Assembly (NCBI GenBank): GCA_030015575.1
Contig: JASDDO010000026.1
Coordinates: forward strand, 456,173,096 to 456,237,095
Direction: 5' to 3'
DNA from: Agapanthus africanus
Lineage: Eukaryota; Streptophyta; Magnoliopsida; Asparagales; Amaryllidaceae
Length of the DNA: 64,000 nt
The notes beneath the pieces are model-generated. The model saw only the letters and a program-made list of their open reading frames with translations, did not search any database and was not told where the DNA came from. A program made the translations under genes and the position numbers. The stretch's first letter is position 1. Every line of letters begins with the position of its first letter. Below are positions 46,619-58,216 of this stretch, in pieces.

Positions 46619-48597
46619 TCAGGGGACATTCTTGCTCGACATGATAGTATGCTATCTGGTTGCACTTTTTATCTTGACATGTTCAATTGATCATACTTTC
46701 ATTCATTTGGTACATGTTGATATAGCCCTTAGGATGATGCAGGACTACTGAGATTATGATGCAGATCATACTAGTGGGACATGTGTAGTCTATGAGCATA
46801 TTCTTGAAATGTTCCTAGTCGTGGGTGTATCGAGATGGGGCATCGATATCACCAGAGTAGACTAGCGTATACATTACTTTTCCTATATGATGGGCGATGG
46901 ATGATCCCATATCCATTGGTGTGGTGACACCAAAGATCGTATACGGGTGCTCAGTGGAGACTGGGTACACTGAACGGACTCGCCGAGAACTCCTATATGG
47001 TATTATATCTATCGTCGGATAGCAGTTCTCAGGTGACACTGGTACATGTTAGTCTGTAGACCCGAGATCGTCATAGAGTCTTGTGTGTCTCCCACTGTAT
47101 TTTGATCTCCACCCTACCACGACTCTACTGAGTCGTGCAAACAGGTGGATTTTGGGTACAGTCCCGAGGCACATGGAGGCAATGAGCGATAGGAGGGGTT
47201 TCGTCTCTCCCGGTATTGGGGGTTGATGTTGCACTATGTACGATTGGCTATAACAGGAAGTCCCTGGCCAGGGCTGCTGAGATTTACTGATAAGTGTTAT
47301 CAGTAGTTTCTCGATCTGTTATGAGCCATATACCGGCATTACTTATTGGGTTATTGGGGTCGACGATGCCATCCTTAGACTCACATATGCAGCATATTTG
47401 ACGAAGAGACCGGACTGTACGGTAAGTGTTACCAGTTGGGTCGACGGGAATTTTAGCAGGTTTGCTTGTGTTTCTTCTGATCGCTCAATACCTGGGAGCC
47501 GTTATGTACTGCTGTGCCACTGACGGTTTGTGGGCATGTGATGTGATCACTGCCTACTGCTAGCGTATTGACGAGTCTTAGAGTCCCACAAAGGAGTCTC
47601 CTAGCTCAGGCAAAACGATGTGGGGTGCATATATGATATGCGCGGGAGCTCGATTAAATGCGTGTATTGGATACCGTATTTTAATCGGGTGTTTTCAATT
47701 GGACGGGTCGTATGTGATATGACCGGGATATTAAATCAAGTGTTGATTTAATATTAAGTCCATTAGCTCATTTATTAAAACCTATTTCTTTATGATGCAT
47801 GCATGAGTGTATGTATATGTTGATGTTCATGCACACATACAAGCATACATGTGTCATGGTTGATGATACATTGGTGGTGGCAATGCAAGACTCACATGGT
47901 AACAATTTTTAGATATTTTGTTTATTTGAGAAAAGTAAAAAGGCAACATAATCATGGTTGACTATTCAACTCTATTGAGTTGACATCGGTCAATGGTTTT
48001 TTTAGCCCATGGTTTTGTAGCCCATGGTTTTGCTTAAACTCCATGGTTTAGGATGGATGATTACTCTTACTCTCTTGAGTTTAGAGGAGGGTTATCTCAT
48101 TATTCTCATATTATTCTCTCTCTTGAGTTTAGCTTGTGCCATCTCCTTCTTCCTCTCTCTCCTCCAAAAGCTCATTAGGGTTTTAAAAGAAAGAGAAAGG
48201 ATTAAAAAGAAAAGGTTTTTAATTGAGATCCAAACCTAAATCACTATTCTACTTTAGTCTTGCCCACTAGTGTGGAGTGTTAGCTTCTTTTTCATCCTTG
48301 TTCAAGAGAAGCTTGGAGTTTGGTGCAAAGAGACTTCGTGGTGGATCATCGTGGACTCGGAAGGACATAAGCCAACCGGTTCAAATCTCAATCGATCCAA
48401 GGAGTCTAGGAGGAGGTCTACAAAGGTTGTATTCTCTCCCACTTAGTGTTAGACACTTGTAGTATATGATACTAGCTAGTTGTTACTCTATTTTTCTAGT
48501 TCGATTCAAATTTGGAATTGTTTAGCACTCTCTAAATTTTTGTTATAGCATGTGTGATGCAACCCTAAACCTAGTGTGGTGCTATAGAATCCTTACA
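46516..48597 (+). repeat. 3' LTR of copia A
   Basis: TGTTGGATAT to CCTTACA, with CCCTGGCCAGGG at 47262-47273, hairpin at 47287-47303 and a (GT)n run at 46567-46617. Confidence 0.93.
46567..46617. repeat. (GT)n microsatellite in 3' LTR of copia A
   Basis: About 25 GT units, at the place where the 5' LTR has a compound GT/TATG/TA run. Confidence 0.95.
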
Positions 48598-50940
48598 CCC
48601 TACTCCACAATGCCAGGGATCAAAGCCCTCACCAATAGGCAGCCGAGCGGCTACCCTGCTCGGCTATCCCTGGATGGTAGTTCACTACCCCACAACGCCA
48701 GGGATCGAAGCCCTCACCAAGAGGCAGCCGAGCGGCTACCCTGGTCGGCTATCCCTGGCTGGTAGTTCCCTACCCCACAATGCCAGGGATCGAAGCCTTC
48801 ACCAAGAGGCAGCCGAGCGGCTACCTTGCTCGGCTATCCCTGGCTGGTAGTTCACTACCTCGCAACGCCAGGGATCAAAAGCCCTCACTAAGAGGCAACC
48901 GGGCCCGCCCTTTCTCGGTTATCCCTGGCTGGTAGTTCCCTACCCCGCAACGCTAGGGATCAAAGCCCTCACTAAGAGGCAACCGGGCTCGCCCTTTCTC
49001 TGTTATCCCTGGCTGGTAGTTCCCTACCTCACAATGTCAGGGATCGAAGCCCTCGCCAAGAGGAACCGGGCAGTAACCCTGCTCGGCCTGTCCTTAAGGA
49101 TCAAAGCTCTCTCCAAGGGGCACCGGGCAGCATCCCTGCTCAGCCCGTCCTTAGCAGGCCTCTTACGACCCCTCCCACGCTAAGGATCAAAAGCCCTCGC
49201 TAAGAGGCACCGGGCAGTAACCCTGCTCGGCCCATCCTTAAGGATCAAAGCCCTCGCCAAGAGGCACCGGGCAGTATTACTGCTCGGCCCGTCCTTAGCA
49301 GGCCTCTTACGGCCCCTCCCGCCCTAAGGATCAAAAGCCCTCGCCAAGTGGCACCGGGCAATAACCCTGCTTGGCCCGTCCTTAAGGATCCAAGCCCTCA
49401 CCAACTGGCAACCGGGCCACCCTTGCTCGGTTATCCCTGGCTGGTAGTTCTCTACCCGCAACGCCAGGGATCAAAAGCCCTCACTAAGAGGCAACTGGGC
49501 CTGTCCTTGCTCGGTTATCCCTGGCTGGTAGTTCCTTACCCCACAACGCCAGGGATCGAAGCACTCACCAAGAGGCAGCCGGGCAGCTACCCTGCTCGGT
49601 CATCCATGGCTGGTAGTTCACTACCCACCGACGCCAAGGATCAAAGCCCTCGCCAAGAGGCAACTTAGCAGCTTCCCTGCTCGGTCCATCCTTAGTAGGC
49701 CTTTTACGGCCCCTCCCGCACTAAGGATCAAAGCCCTCACCAAGAGGCAACCGGGCTCTCCCTTGCTCGGTTATCCCTGGTCAATAGTTCCCTACCTCGC
49801 AATTCTAGGGATCAAAAGCCCTCACTAAGAGGCAACCGGGCCCGCCCTTGCTTGGTTATCCCTGGATGGTAGTTTCCTACCCCGTAGCGTCAGGGATCGA
49901 AGCCCTCACCAAGAGGCAACCGGGCCCGCCCTTGCTCGGTTATCCCTGGCTGGTAGTTCCCTAGCCCACAATGCTAGGGATCGAAGCCCTTGCCAAGAGG
50001 CACTGGGAAGTAACCCTGCTCGGCCCGTCCTTAAGGATCAAAGCCCTTGCCAAGAGGCACCGGGCAACATCCCTGCTCGGCCCATCCTTAGCAGGCCTCT
50101 TACGGCCCCTCCCGCGCTAAGGATCAAAAGCCCTCGCCAAGAGGCACCGGGTAGTAACCCTGCTCGGCCCTTCCTTAAGGATCCAAGCCCTCACCAAGAG
50201 GCAACCGGGCCCGCCCTTGCTCGGTTATCCCTGGCTGGTAGTTCTCTACCCCGCAACGCCAGGGATCAAAAGCCCTCACTAAGAGGCAACCAGGCCCGCC
50301 CTTGCTCGGTTATCCCTGGCTGGTAGTTCCCTACCCCACAACGCCAGGGATTGAAGCCCTCACCAAGAGGCGGCCAGGCAGCTACCCTGCTCGGTCATCC
50401 ATGGCTGGTAGTTTACTACCCACCGACGCCAAGGATCAAAGCCCTCGCCAAGAGGCACCAGGCATCAACCCTGCCTGGCCCATCCTTAGCAGGCCTCTTA
50501 CGGCCCCTCCCGCGCTAAGGATCAAAGCCCTCCTCACGAGGCTGCCGAGTTTCTTCCTTCTCGGCGCATCCCCAACGGGCATCCTCTTGCCCATCAGACG
50601 CTGAGGATCTGAAGCCCTCATCGTGACGCCGCTGAGTTTCTTCCTACTCGGTGCATCCCTAGCGGGCATCGTCCTGCCCATCAGACGCTAAGGATTTGAA
50701 GCCCTCATCGCGAGGCCGCTAGGTTTCTTCCTGCTTGGCACATCCCCAGCGGGCAGCCCCCTGCCCATCAGACGTTGAGGATCTGAAGCTCTCATCGTGA
50801 GGCCGCCGAGTTTCTTCCTGCTTGGCGCATCCCCAGCGGGCATCCTCCTACCCATCAATGCGGTTGGTAAAAAGCCCTCCTCGCGAGGCCGCTGAGTAGC
50901 TTCCTACTTGGTGCATCCGCAGCGGGTAGCTTCCTACACT
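48598..50940 (+). repeat. tandem repeat array of outer element, right part
   Basis: It starts with CCCTA (TSD of copia A) and continues the 85-bp family. Three unit types follow. Type 1 has GCCGAGC/GCTCGGC and CCCTGGC/GCCAGGG arms. Type 2 (from about 49050) has CCTTAGC/GCTAAGG arms and a GGCCTCTTACGGCC core, and alternates with type 1. Type 3 (about 50520-50940) has GGGCA/TGCCC and CAGCG/CGCTG arms. All keep a GATC(G/A)AAGCCCTC block. Open frames through it are a by-product of the repeat period. Confidence 0.88.
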
Positions 50941-51185
50941 ACAAAGACACGGATCCAAGACCCGCCGAATAAACTCATATTTAATGCGCGATCAGCACCT
51001 CAACTCTGGAAAAGGGAGGATACCGACCTTCCCACACTCGTCCTTCGTTCGACTCATACTCGATGCGCGATAACAAGAACGCCGTGTCGTCCCCGAACAA
51101 TCCACCACGAGGAATTACCAGCGCCAAGCCGCACAGAAAGAACCAAGCAGTCCACTCTTGACCTGACCCATAAATAGATTAGAAC
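50941..51185 (+). other. outer element, between tandem array and polypurine tract
   Basis: About 245 bp of unique sequence without coding signal. Confidence 0.5.
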
Positions 51186-51198
51186 GAGAGTGGGGGGC
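51186..51198 (+). other. polypurine tract of outer element
   Basis: GAGAGTGGGGGGC directly before the 3' LTR. Confidence 0.85.
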
Positions 51199-52078
51199 TA
51201 ATGATGATGCTCAATAATGGTAATTCCTTATATCATGACACGTGGTGGATGACGTGTCACATGCGTGAGCCAGTTAGGCCCCTGAAGGCCACGGAGAGGG
51301 AACCGGCATGCTACAGTGGGGGCTTCCCTCAAATCTGTCTTCGAGGTTGCACCCCACTCCTTGCCCACGAGCACTTCAGCAGCCAAACCAGCTATCCCTT
51401 TGCTCTACTCCGAGCCATCGCAGGCCCGAGCTTTCTCGGCCATCTGGCTTGCCTCCGAGCCTTCCTTCAGGATGAGCTTCCTCGCTCTCCCGGCTCGCCT
51501 ATGAGCTATCATGGTACTAAGACGCCTCGGCCTCCCGCTCTTTCCCGAGCTGCAGCCGAGCTCATCTTTCTCAGTCCCACCAACCGACCAGCAGCACTAG
51601 TCGCAGGCGCCTCCGCCACGGCTCTGCGAATCTCACCATGCGCGAGATATCCGCCGCCCACGATCCCACGTTCCACCCCATCACGATCCCTCATTAACGA
51701 GCCTGTCTCGTCATTAATGGGAGATGCCGCCTATCACGCGGGCGTGACGCCGAGAGCGTAACTGCCGGCGTGATTCTCGCTCCTGCCTACCTGTTACCAC
51801 CACTATATAAACCCCTCCTTTAGAAGGTTCAAGTAAGTCTTTTTCTCCCCACTAAGCCGTTACTCTGCTCGGATATCCGGTCTAACTTGATCGTCAGAGG
51901 GTCCTCGGTGGTACAACCACCCCGGGACTTCCTTACAGGTAGCTCGGTCGCAACAACCTCAAACCCATTGAGATCCACACGCTTCAGGAGCCAACCTCCA
52001 ACTCCAATCTCAGCCATCCATCGTCGCTCCCAGAAGATCTACGGAAAGTAACATCTTGACGTGATCCGACATCCGTCA
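51199..52078 (+). repeat. 3' LTR of outer Ty3-like element
   Basis: TAATGATGATGCTC to ATCCGTCA, followed by the duplication ACTAT (52079-52083). Confidence 0.92.
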
Positions 52079-52083
52079 ACTAT
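52079..52083. repeat. TSD ACTAT (right) of outer element
   Basis: Matches 16735-16739 exactly. Confidence 0.9.
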
Positions 52084-52247
52084 GTTGTACTTCAACTAAA
52101 AACTATATTTATTATCATCTTGTGAACTCAAAAATCTTAACAAACAACATCGGGGATGCCACTTATTAGGAATTTTCTCTCTATAGACATCAAGCGATAC
52201 AACTTGTCAGGAAAACATTCCACCTTTTACTTTCAAGCAGGCAAGCT

Positions 52248-52812
52248 TAGGGATGAGCAAGAACCAATCCGGGCCGAAAAACCAACCGAAAACCGATAAA
52301 AAAATAACCGAACTGAAACATTTCGATTCGGTTTCGGTTTGGTAATTTCGGAGTCGGTTTAAACCGAACCGAACCGAAGGCTGAATATTGGATGAAAATA
52401 ATATAAGTGCACAATAATCTTTTTATCATATATAATTAATTAAATAATAATAGTATATATAAATAATATCAAACATACATAATGCATATTTAATACCCTA
52501 TTATATTATTTCTTGGTATTTGTTGTAAAAGATTTCATATTATAGATAAATATTTTCACTATTAATCAATTAATTTGTAGAATTATTGTCTCAAATTTTA
52601 GCAATAATTGTTTATTTCTGTATGAGTTTTGATCAAGAGTTTTTGCTTGAATTTTAGGGAAATAATTGATAAGTTTTTATATCAATTGAAAAAACGAGAT
52701 TAAACCGAAACCGAACCGAACCGTCGAATAAACTGAACCGAATCGAAAGTTTCGGTTCGGTTTTGGTTCGAAATTTTTTGTCAAAAACCGAACCGAACCG
52801 TGCTCACCCCTA
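52248..52812. mobile_element. hAT-type MITE with AACCG repeats
   Basis: 565 bp with terminal inverted repeats TAGGGATGAGCA and TGCTCACCCCTA (one mismatch), flanked by the 8-bp duplication GGCAAGCT (52240-52247 and 52813-52820). Both ends carry runs of ACCGAACCGAACCG/GGTTCGGTT that can fold on each other. The AT-rich middle codes for nothing. An 8-bp TSD with this kind of terminus points to hAT. Confidence 0.88.
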
Positions 52813-52820
52813 GGCAAGCT

Positions 52821-53233
52821 AACAATCCAAAAGGAAGGGAAACATCGAAGATTAAGGAGGTTTGATCAAACTTCACCTACATTCAAGGAGAAAACGTAAT
52901 GATCTTTTTAATAAGAAGGTAAAGTTATATCATTCAATCTTTTCCAATCCTTCACATCCTCTCTTTTGATCTCTTCTCGAGAGAGAGGATTTACAACTCT
53001 CGTAACTCTAAAGAGTGAGATAAAAAGAGAGGATTTACAACTTTCACTACTCTAGAGCACATAGTTAACCTTATCTCTTCAATTTTCCATGATATGCAAG
53101 TGTTGTAAGCATTATGTATCTACGTCAAGTTCGCATTTTGGGATTGATTGAGAAGAGATAGAGAGCGGGTTTGTGAGAGGTATTTCTTTGTAAAGGAGGA
53201 GCGAGAAGTTGGTATAATCTCTCCTCATAGTGG
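52821..53233. other. unique sequence between MITE and copia D
   Basis: AT-rich with GAGAGAGGATTTACAACT repeated twice (about 52980-53045). No gene is seen. Confidence 0.5.
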
Positions 53234-55282
53234 TGTTGGCTATAGTGCCTTCAAGCAAATTATTGTAATTGCAGGCAGGCGATTATGATGATTGAGGAAA
53301 GGCCTATACGGGAAGAACAATCTTACTCTAGATAATAATATGCTATCTGGTTCAACTCTATTATCATGTACATGTATAATGTGGTAATACTGATCACTAT
53401 TATATATTGATAGAGCCCATCTTGATTACCAGAGTTATTGTGACGATCACACCTGTGAGAACTGGGTAGTTTATAAGCAAATCCTTAAATGTTTCTAGTC
53501 GTGGGAATGTCGAGACTGGATATCGATATTCCAGAGTAAACTAGTGTATACGTTTCTTGACCCTGACGAGGGGCGATAGCCGGTCTCATAGCCATTGGTG
53601 TCAGTTAGTCACTAAAAATAGTATACAGGTGCTCATTAGATTATAAGTTACACTGGACGGACTCGCCGGGAACATGCTAGATTGTATTATAGCTATTGTC
53701 AGATAGCATTTTTCTAGTAACATGAGTACAGCTTAGTCTATAGATCGTCATTTTTCTCGTATGAGTTCCCACTGTACTTTAATTACTACCCTACCATGGA
53801 TCTATTGAGTCATGCAAACAGGTTTTAGTTAGGTACAGTCCCGAACCATATGGAGGCAGTGAGTGGATCGTCAGGGATTCGCCTCTTCCGGTATTGGGGG
53901 TAGATGTCGCGCCGTGCACGGGTAGCCATCACCAAAAATCTTTGGCCAAGGTGGATGAGAATTACTGATTTGGATCAGTAGTTCTCAGTAGGTGATGGGC
54001 TTCACATCGAAAAGACTTATCGCGTTATTAGGGGTCTGACTTTATCCACCCCTTAGACCAGATATGCGATAATCTTAGATGAATAGACATGACTGTACAG
54101 AGACTGTCACTTCCCGGCTCAACAGGGATATGGACAAGTTTGCTTGTCGGCCTTCTTTTCATTCAATACCTGGATAGCCGTTACGTACAACTAATGCCGC
54201 TGACGTGCTTGTAGTCAAACCTATTGCCAGCGTATTGTCGAGTCTTTAGAGTCCCACACAGAGGATTTTCCAGCTTAGGCGAAACGATATAGCGTACGTA
54301 TTTTGATACGTACTCAGGTTCGACTAAAACACGTGTTTTTGTACACGCGCTTTTAATCGGATATTTTGTTAATACTATCCAGTTTGAAAAATAACTAGAT
54401 TATCACATTTGTATTAAATGTGAGCTAGTATTATATATCTCTTTACGGTATTCGTATTTTGACAGAATACAGTATTTATACGAATACGGGTATTTATAAA
54501 TACACGTATTTGTGTTTTGATATAAATACATATGTTCTTATTTTATACGAATACGGTATTCGTATTTTGATACGAATACAGGTGTATGTATTTGTAGCAT
54601 ATACATGTATTGGTGTATTTGTATATATTTATATAAATACATATACATATGTATATGTGTACAATGAGGTGGCCTCTTTTCTCTTCATCTCTTCTTGATT
54701 ATTTGGGAATGGTATGGATATGTGACTCACCATGGTGAGTCACAACCCTACTCATTCAAAGATAAAAAGAAAAGAGAAAAAGAAAAAAAGAGTAAGATAA
54801 TGATAATTTTTCATTATCCATGCTTGCTACCATTCACCCTTGAGCTTCTTCCTTCTCTCTTGATTTTTCTAAGATGAAAAAGAAGAAAAGAAAAGAATGA
54901 ACACTTAGAAATTAGCCATTACTATATCCTAGTGATTAATTATTAGTAAGTCTTGATCACTAGTTGCTTCACTTTGATTGTTAGTGTGAAGCTAGAGCCT
55001 AAGCGAGGGTTCCTTCAGGCGGATCATCTTCTCATCTTCAACGAGGAAGACCGACTCCCAAGTTCGTTCCCAACGACCTAGGAGCATAAGAAGCGGTGTT
55101 GAAGATGAAGGACACGACTACAAAGCTTGTAATCACTAACCTAGTATCTAAACTCCTTCATGTGTTTTCTAGTTTAGTGTTTGCATTCGATTCTAGGTCG
55201 TAGAGTTCGTGCTCTTGTTTAGAAAATTTTCGTTTTGTATTCCGCATTGGCCGCTAGTTTGCAGCACGAGCGTCTACCTACA
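53234..55282 (+). repeat. copia D, first LTR
   Basis: TGTTGGCTATAGTGCC to CTACCTACA. Carries TTGGCCAA (53943-53950), hairpin CTGAT-TTGG-ATCAG (53966-53979) and the palindromic patch TATTCGTAT-TTTG-ATACGAATA (54557-54578). Confidence 0.87.
54450..54670. repeat. palindromic TACGAATACGG minisatellite in copia D LTR
   Basis: Repeated CGAATACGGTATT, GTATTTTGATACGAATAC and ATATACATGTAT motifs. The matching patch in the second LTR is about 57350-57590. Confidence 0.75.
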
Positions 55283-55294
55283 TGGTATCAGAGC
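55283..55294 (+). other. primer binding site, copia D first copy
   Basis: TGGTATCAGAGC directly after the LTR. Confidence 0.88.
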
Positions 55295-56089
55295 TACCCA
55301 AACACTAGAACTATTTTTAGACGATATTTACGTTTCGAAACTAAAAATTTCCGTTTTTCGAAACTCGAAAATCAAGTTTCTGCCGTTTTTTATGATCTCT
55401 AAAATTTTGTTAAACAAGTGTAGAGATCTTCTTGTGAGATGTCCTCTAGACCTATGAGGAGAGGTTTTTGCATGATTGACATATCACTAGCTTAGGCAAT
55501 TGAGTCAATCGTGAGATGTCAAGTACCATATCAGATATTGTTTTTGCACTAGCTGCAATAAGCAGATATTAATCCAATCCTGGAGAAATATTAGGAAGCA
55601 GTTATGAACATGAGAGAATGTTCTTGGTCTATGGTAACGACAGCGGTTATCATTTCAGGTTTCTAAGGTGACCTGGATGAAAGAGTGTATGTCAGAGTTA
55701 AAGTTTGCCCTATTCTGAGGGGCAGCATGTTGGACAGTGATCCAAGCGGATACTGAGATAGGCATGGTGCAGGATACTGATTAAATTCAATGGAAGATAC
55801 AGTCTAAGAAGTTTGTTGGTTCTGGAGAACATTTATGAACTTGGTCCCACCAGATATCCATACAAGTTCTAAGACAAGTATCGCTCATTTCAGGAGATAG
55901 TCGTTCTCCGTGAAGTTGAGATATAGAGAGATAAATACAGAAGTATTCGAGCGGATCCACTCACTGAGACCATTTCTCGAATGCGATAGTTTCACAAACA
56001 TGGTTTGCGAAACTAATTAGTAGAGAAGTTGGGTGTTTGATATCATACGGGCTGTGAGTATGCGACACCGCAATAATTAGTCTTAAGTG
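55295..56089 (+). pseudogene. copia D internal remnant (leader start and RNase H)
   Basis: The first 180 bp match the leader start after the second LTR (ACTATTTTTAGACGAT.TTTACG). From about 55520 the text resembles the RT/RNase H end of the other copias (ATCAGATATTGTTTTTGCAC, then AATCCAATCCTGGAGAAAT). Fossil, heavily broken. Confidence 0.65.
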
Positions 56090-56101
56090 CAAGTGGGAGA
56101 T

Positions 56102-58204
56102 TGCTGGCTATAGTGCCCTTAAGGCAATTATTATAATCACAAGTAGGTGATTATGATGATGGGGGAGGGGACTTATGCGGGTAGAAGAGTCTTACTCGAG
56201 ATGATAGTACACTATCTGGTTCATCTCTATCATCATGTACATGTATTATATGGAATTACGGATCACTATTACATGTTGATAGAGCCCATAGGATTCTTTC
56301 TTGACTACCAGGGTTGTTGTGGCGATCACACTTATGAGAACTGTGTAGTCTATAAGCACATCCTTAAATGTCACTAGTCGTGGAAATATCGAGACTAGGC
56401 ATCGATATTCCAGAGTAGACTAGTGTATACGTTTCTTGACCCCGATGAAGGGCGATGGCTGGTCTCACAGCCATTAGTGTCAGTTAGTCATCAAAGATAG
56501 TATACAGGTGCTCATTGGGTTATGAGTTACACTGGACAGACTCGCCGGGAACATGCTAGATGGTATTATACTTATTGTTATATAGAAGTTCTCTGGTGAC
56601 GTGAGTACAACTTAATCCGTCGACCTGAGATCGTCATTTGTCTCGTATGATTTCCCACTATGCTTTCATTACTACACTACTACAGCTCTATTGAGTCATG
56701 CAATTAGGTTTTAGTTGGGTACATTCACGAGCTACATGAAGGCAATGAGCGGATCATCAGGGCTTCATCTCTTCCGGTATTGGGGGTAGATGTCGCGCTA
56801 TGCGCGGGTAGCCATCACCAGAAATCCTTAGCCAAGGTGGACGAGAATTACTGATTTGGATCAGTAGTTTCTAAGTGGGTGATGGACTTCACACCGACAT
56901 GACTTATCACGTTATTAGGGGTCTGACTTTATCCACCCCTAGACCCAATATGCGATACTCTTAGACGAACAAACCAGACTGTACGGAGATTGTCACTTTC
57001 AGGCTCAGTAGGGATATAGACAAGTTTGCTATTCGGCCTCCTTTTCTTCAATATCTGGGTAGTCGTTACGTACAGCTAGTGCTGCTGACGTGCTTGTGGT
57101 TAAACCCACTGCCAGCGTATTGTCAAGTCTTTTGAGTTCCACACAGAGGGTTTTCCAGTTTAGGCAAAACGATAGTGTACATATTTTGATACGTAATTAG
57201 GTTCGATTAAAACACATGTATTTGTACACGTGCTTTTAATCGTGCATTTTGTTCATACAAGCCGGTTTGAAAGATAACCAAATTATCACATTTGGATTAA
57301 ATGTGAGCTAGTATTATATATCTCTTTTTAGTATCTTTCTTTTCGGTATTCGTATTTTGATAGAGTACGGTATTTATACGAATACGGGTATTTGTATAAA
57401 TACGTTTTTTTGTGTCTTGATATAAATACGGGTATTCTTATTTTATACGAATACGGAATTCTTATTTTATATGAATACGGTATTCGTATTTTGATACGAA
57501 TACAGGTGTATGTATTTGTAGCATATACATGTATTAGTGTATTTGTATATATTTATATATATACATATACATATGTATATGTGTACAATGAGGTGGCCTC
57601 TTTTCTCTTCTCATCACTTCTTGAGTATTTGGGAATGGTATGGGATTGTGACTCACCATGGTGAGTCACAACCCCACTCCTTCAAAGATTAAAAGAAAAG
57701 AGAAAAAGAAAAAAGACTAAGATAATGATAGTTTTTCATTAGCCATGCTTGCTACGATTCACCCTTGAGCTTCTTCCTTCTCTCTTGATTTTTCTAAGAT
57801 GAGAAAGAAGAAAAGAAAAGAAAGAACACTTATAGATTAGCCACTGCTACATCCTAGTGATCAATTCTTAGCAAGTCTTGATCACTAGTTGCTTCACTTT
57901 GATTGTTAGTGTGAAGCTAGAGCCTAAGTAAGGGTTTCTTCATGTGAATCATCTTCGATGAGGAAGACCAACTCCTAAGCTCGTTCTCGATGACCTAGGA
58001 GCATAAGAAGTGGCTTAGAAGACGAAGGACACGACTACAAAGATGTAATCACTTACCCAGTAGCTAAACTCCTTCGTGTGTTTTCTAGTTTAGTGCTTGG
58101 ATTCGATTCTAGGTTGTAGAGTTCGTACTTTTGTTTAGAAAATTTTCGTTTTGTATTCCACATTGGACCCTAGTTTACGGCACAAGTATGAGCGTCTACC
58201 TACA
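56102..58204 (+). repeat. copia D, second LTR
   Basis: TGCTGGCTATAGTGCC to CTACCTACA, directly preceded by CAAGTGGGAGAT and directly followed by another primer site. Hairpin CTGAT-TTGG-ATCAG at 56851-56864. Confidence 0.87.
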
Positions 58205-58216
58205 TGGTATCAGAGC
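58205..58216 (+). other. primer binding site, copia D second copy
   Basis: TGGTATCAGAGC after what should be a 3' LTR; it shows that the second LTR also serves as the left LTR of a further unit. Confidence 0.85.

Larger units (their letters stand above)
18560..48597 (+). mobile_element. copia A (Angela/Tork-type), level 2 of nest
   Basis: LTRs at 18560-20722 and 46516-48597; TSD CCCTA; primer site 20724-20735; polypurine tract 46504-46515. The internal region without the nested Athila-like element is about 6.2 kb and the whole element about 10.5 kb. Parts: a 2.3 kb leader, gag (two pieces, 23036-23302 and 42862-43440, separated by the insertion), protease, integrase, RT and RNase H to about 46501. 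The LTRs differ by about 6 percent in a 335-bp sample, so this is an old insertion. The coding part is a fossil with about half a dozen breaks besides the insertion. Confidence 0.93.
16740..52078 (+). mobile_element. outer non-autonomous Ty3-like LTR retrotransposon, level 1 of nest
   Basis: The LTRs (16740-17617 and 51199-52078, 878 and 880 bp) differ by about 6 percent over a 200-bp sample. They are flanked by the 5-bp duplication ACTAT. A primer-site-like GGGGCCGTCTGTGGGAA follows the 5' LTR and a G-rich polypurine tract precedes the 3' LTR. Without the nested copia A the element would be about 5.3 kb. Parts seen: a gag N-terminal piece (from 17684) and long arrays of 85-bp and related repeats. 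No protease, reverse transcriptase or integrase is recognised, so it probably depended on a partner element. It is an old copy; copia A sits inside its repeat array. Confidence 0.92.

Noticed and set aside
49348-50604. Long open frames in the tandem array
   Set aside because: They arise from the repeat period; the translations are the same short phrase repeated.
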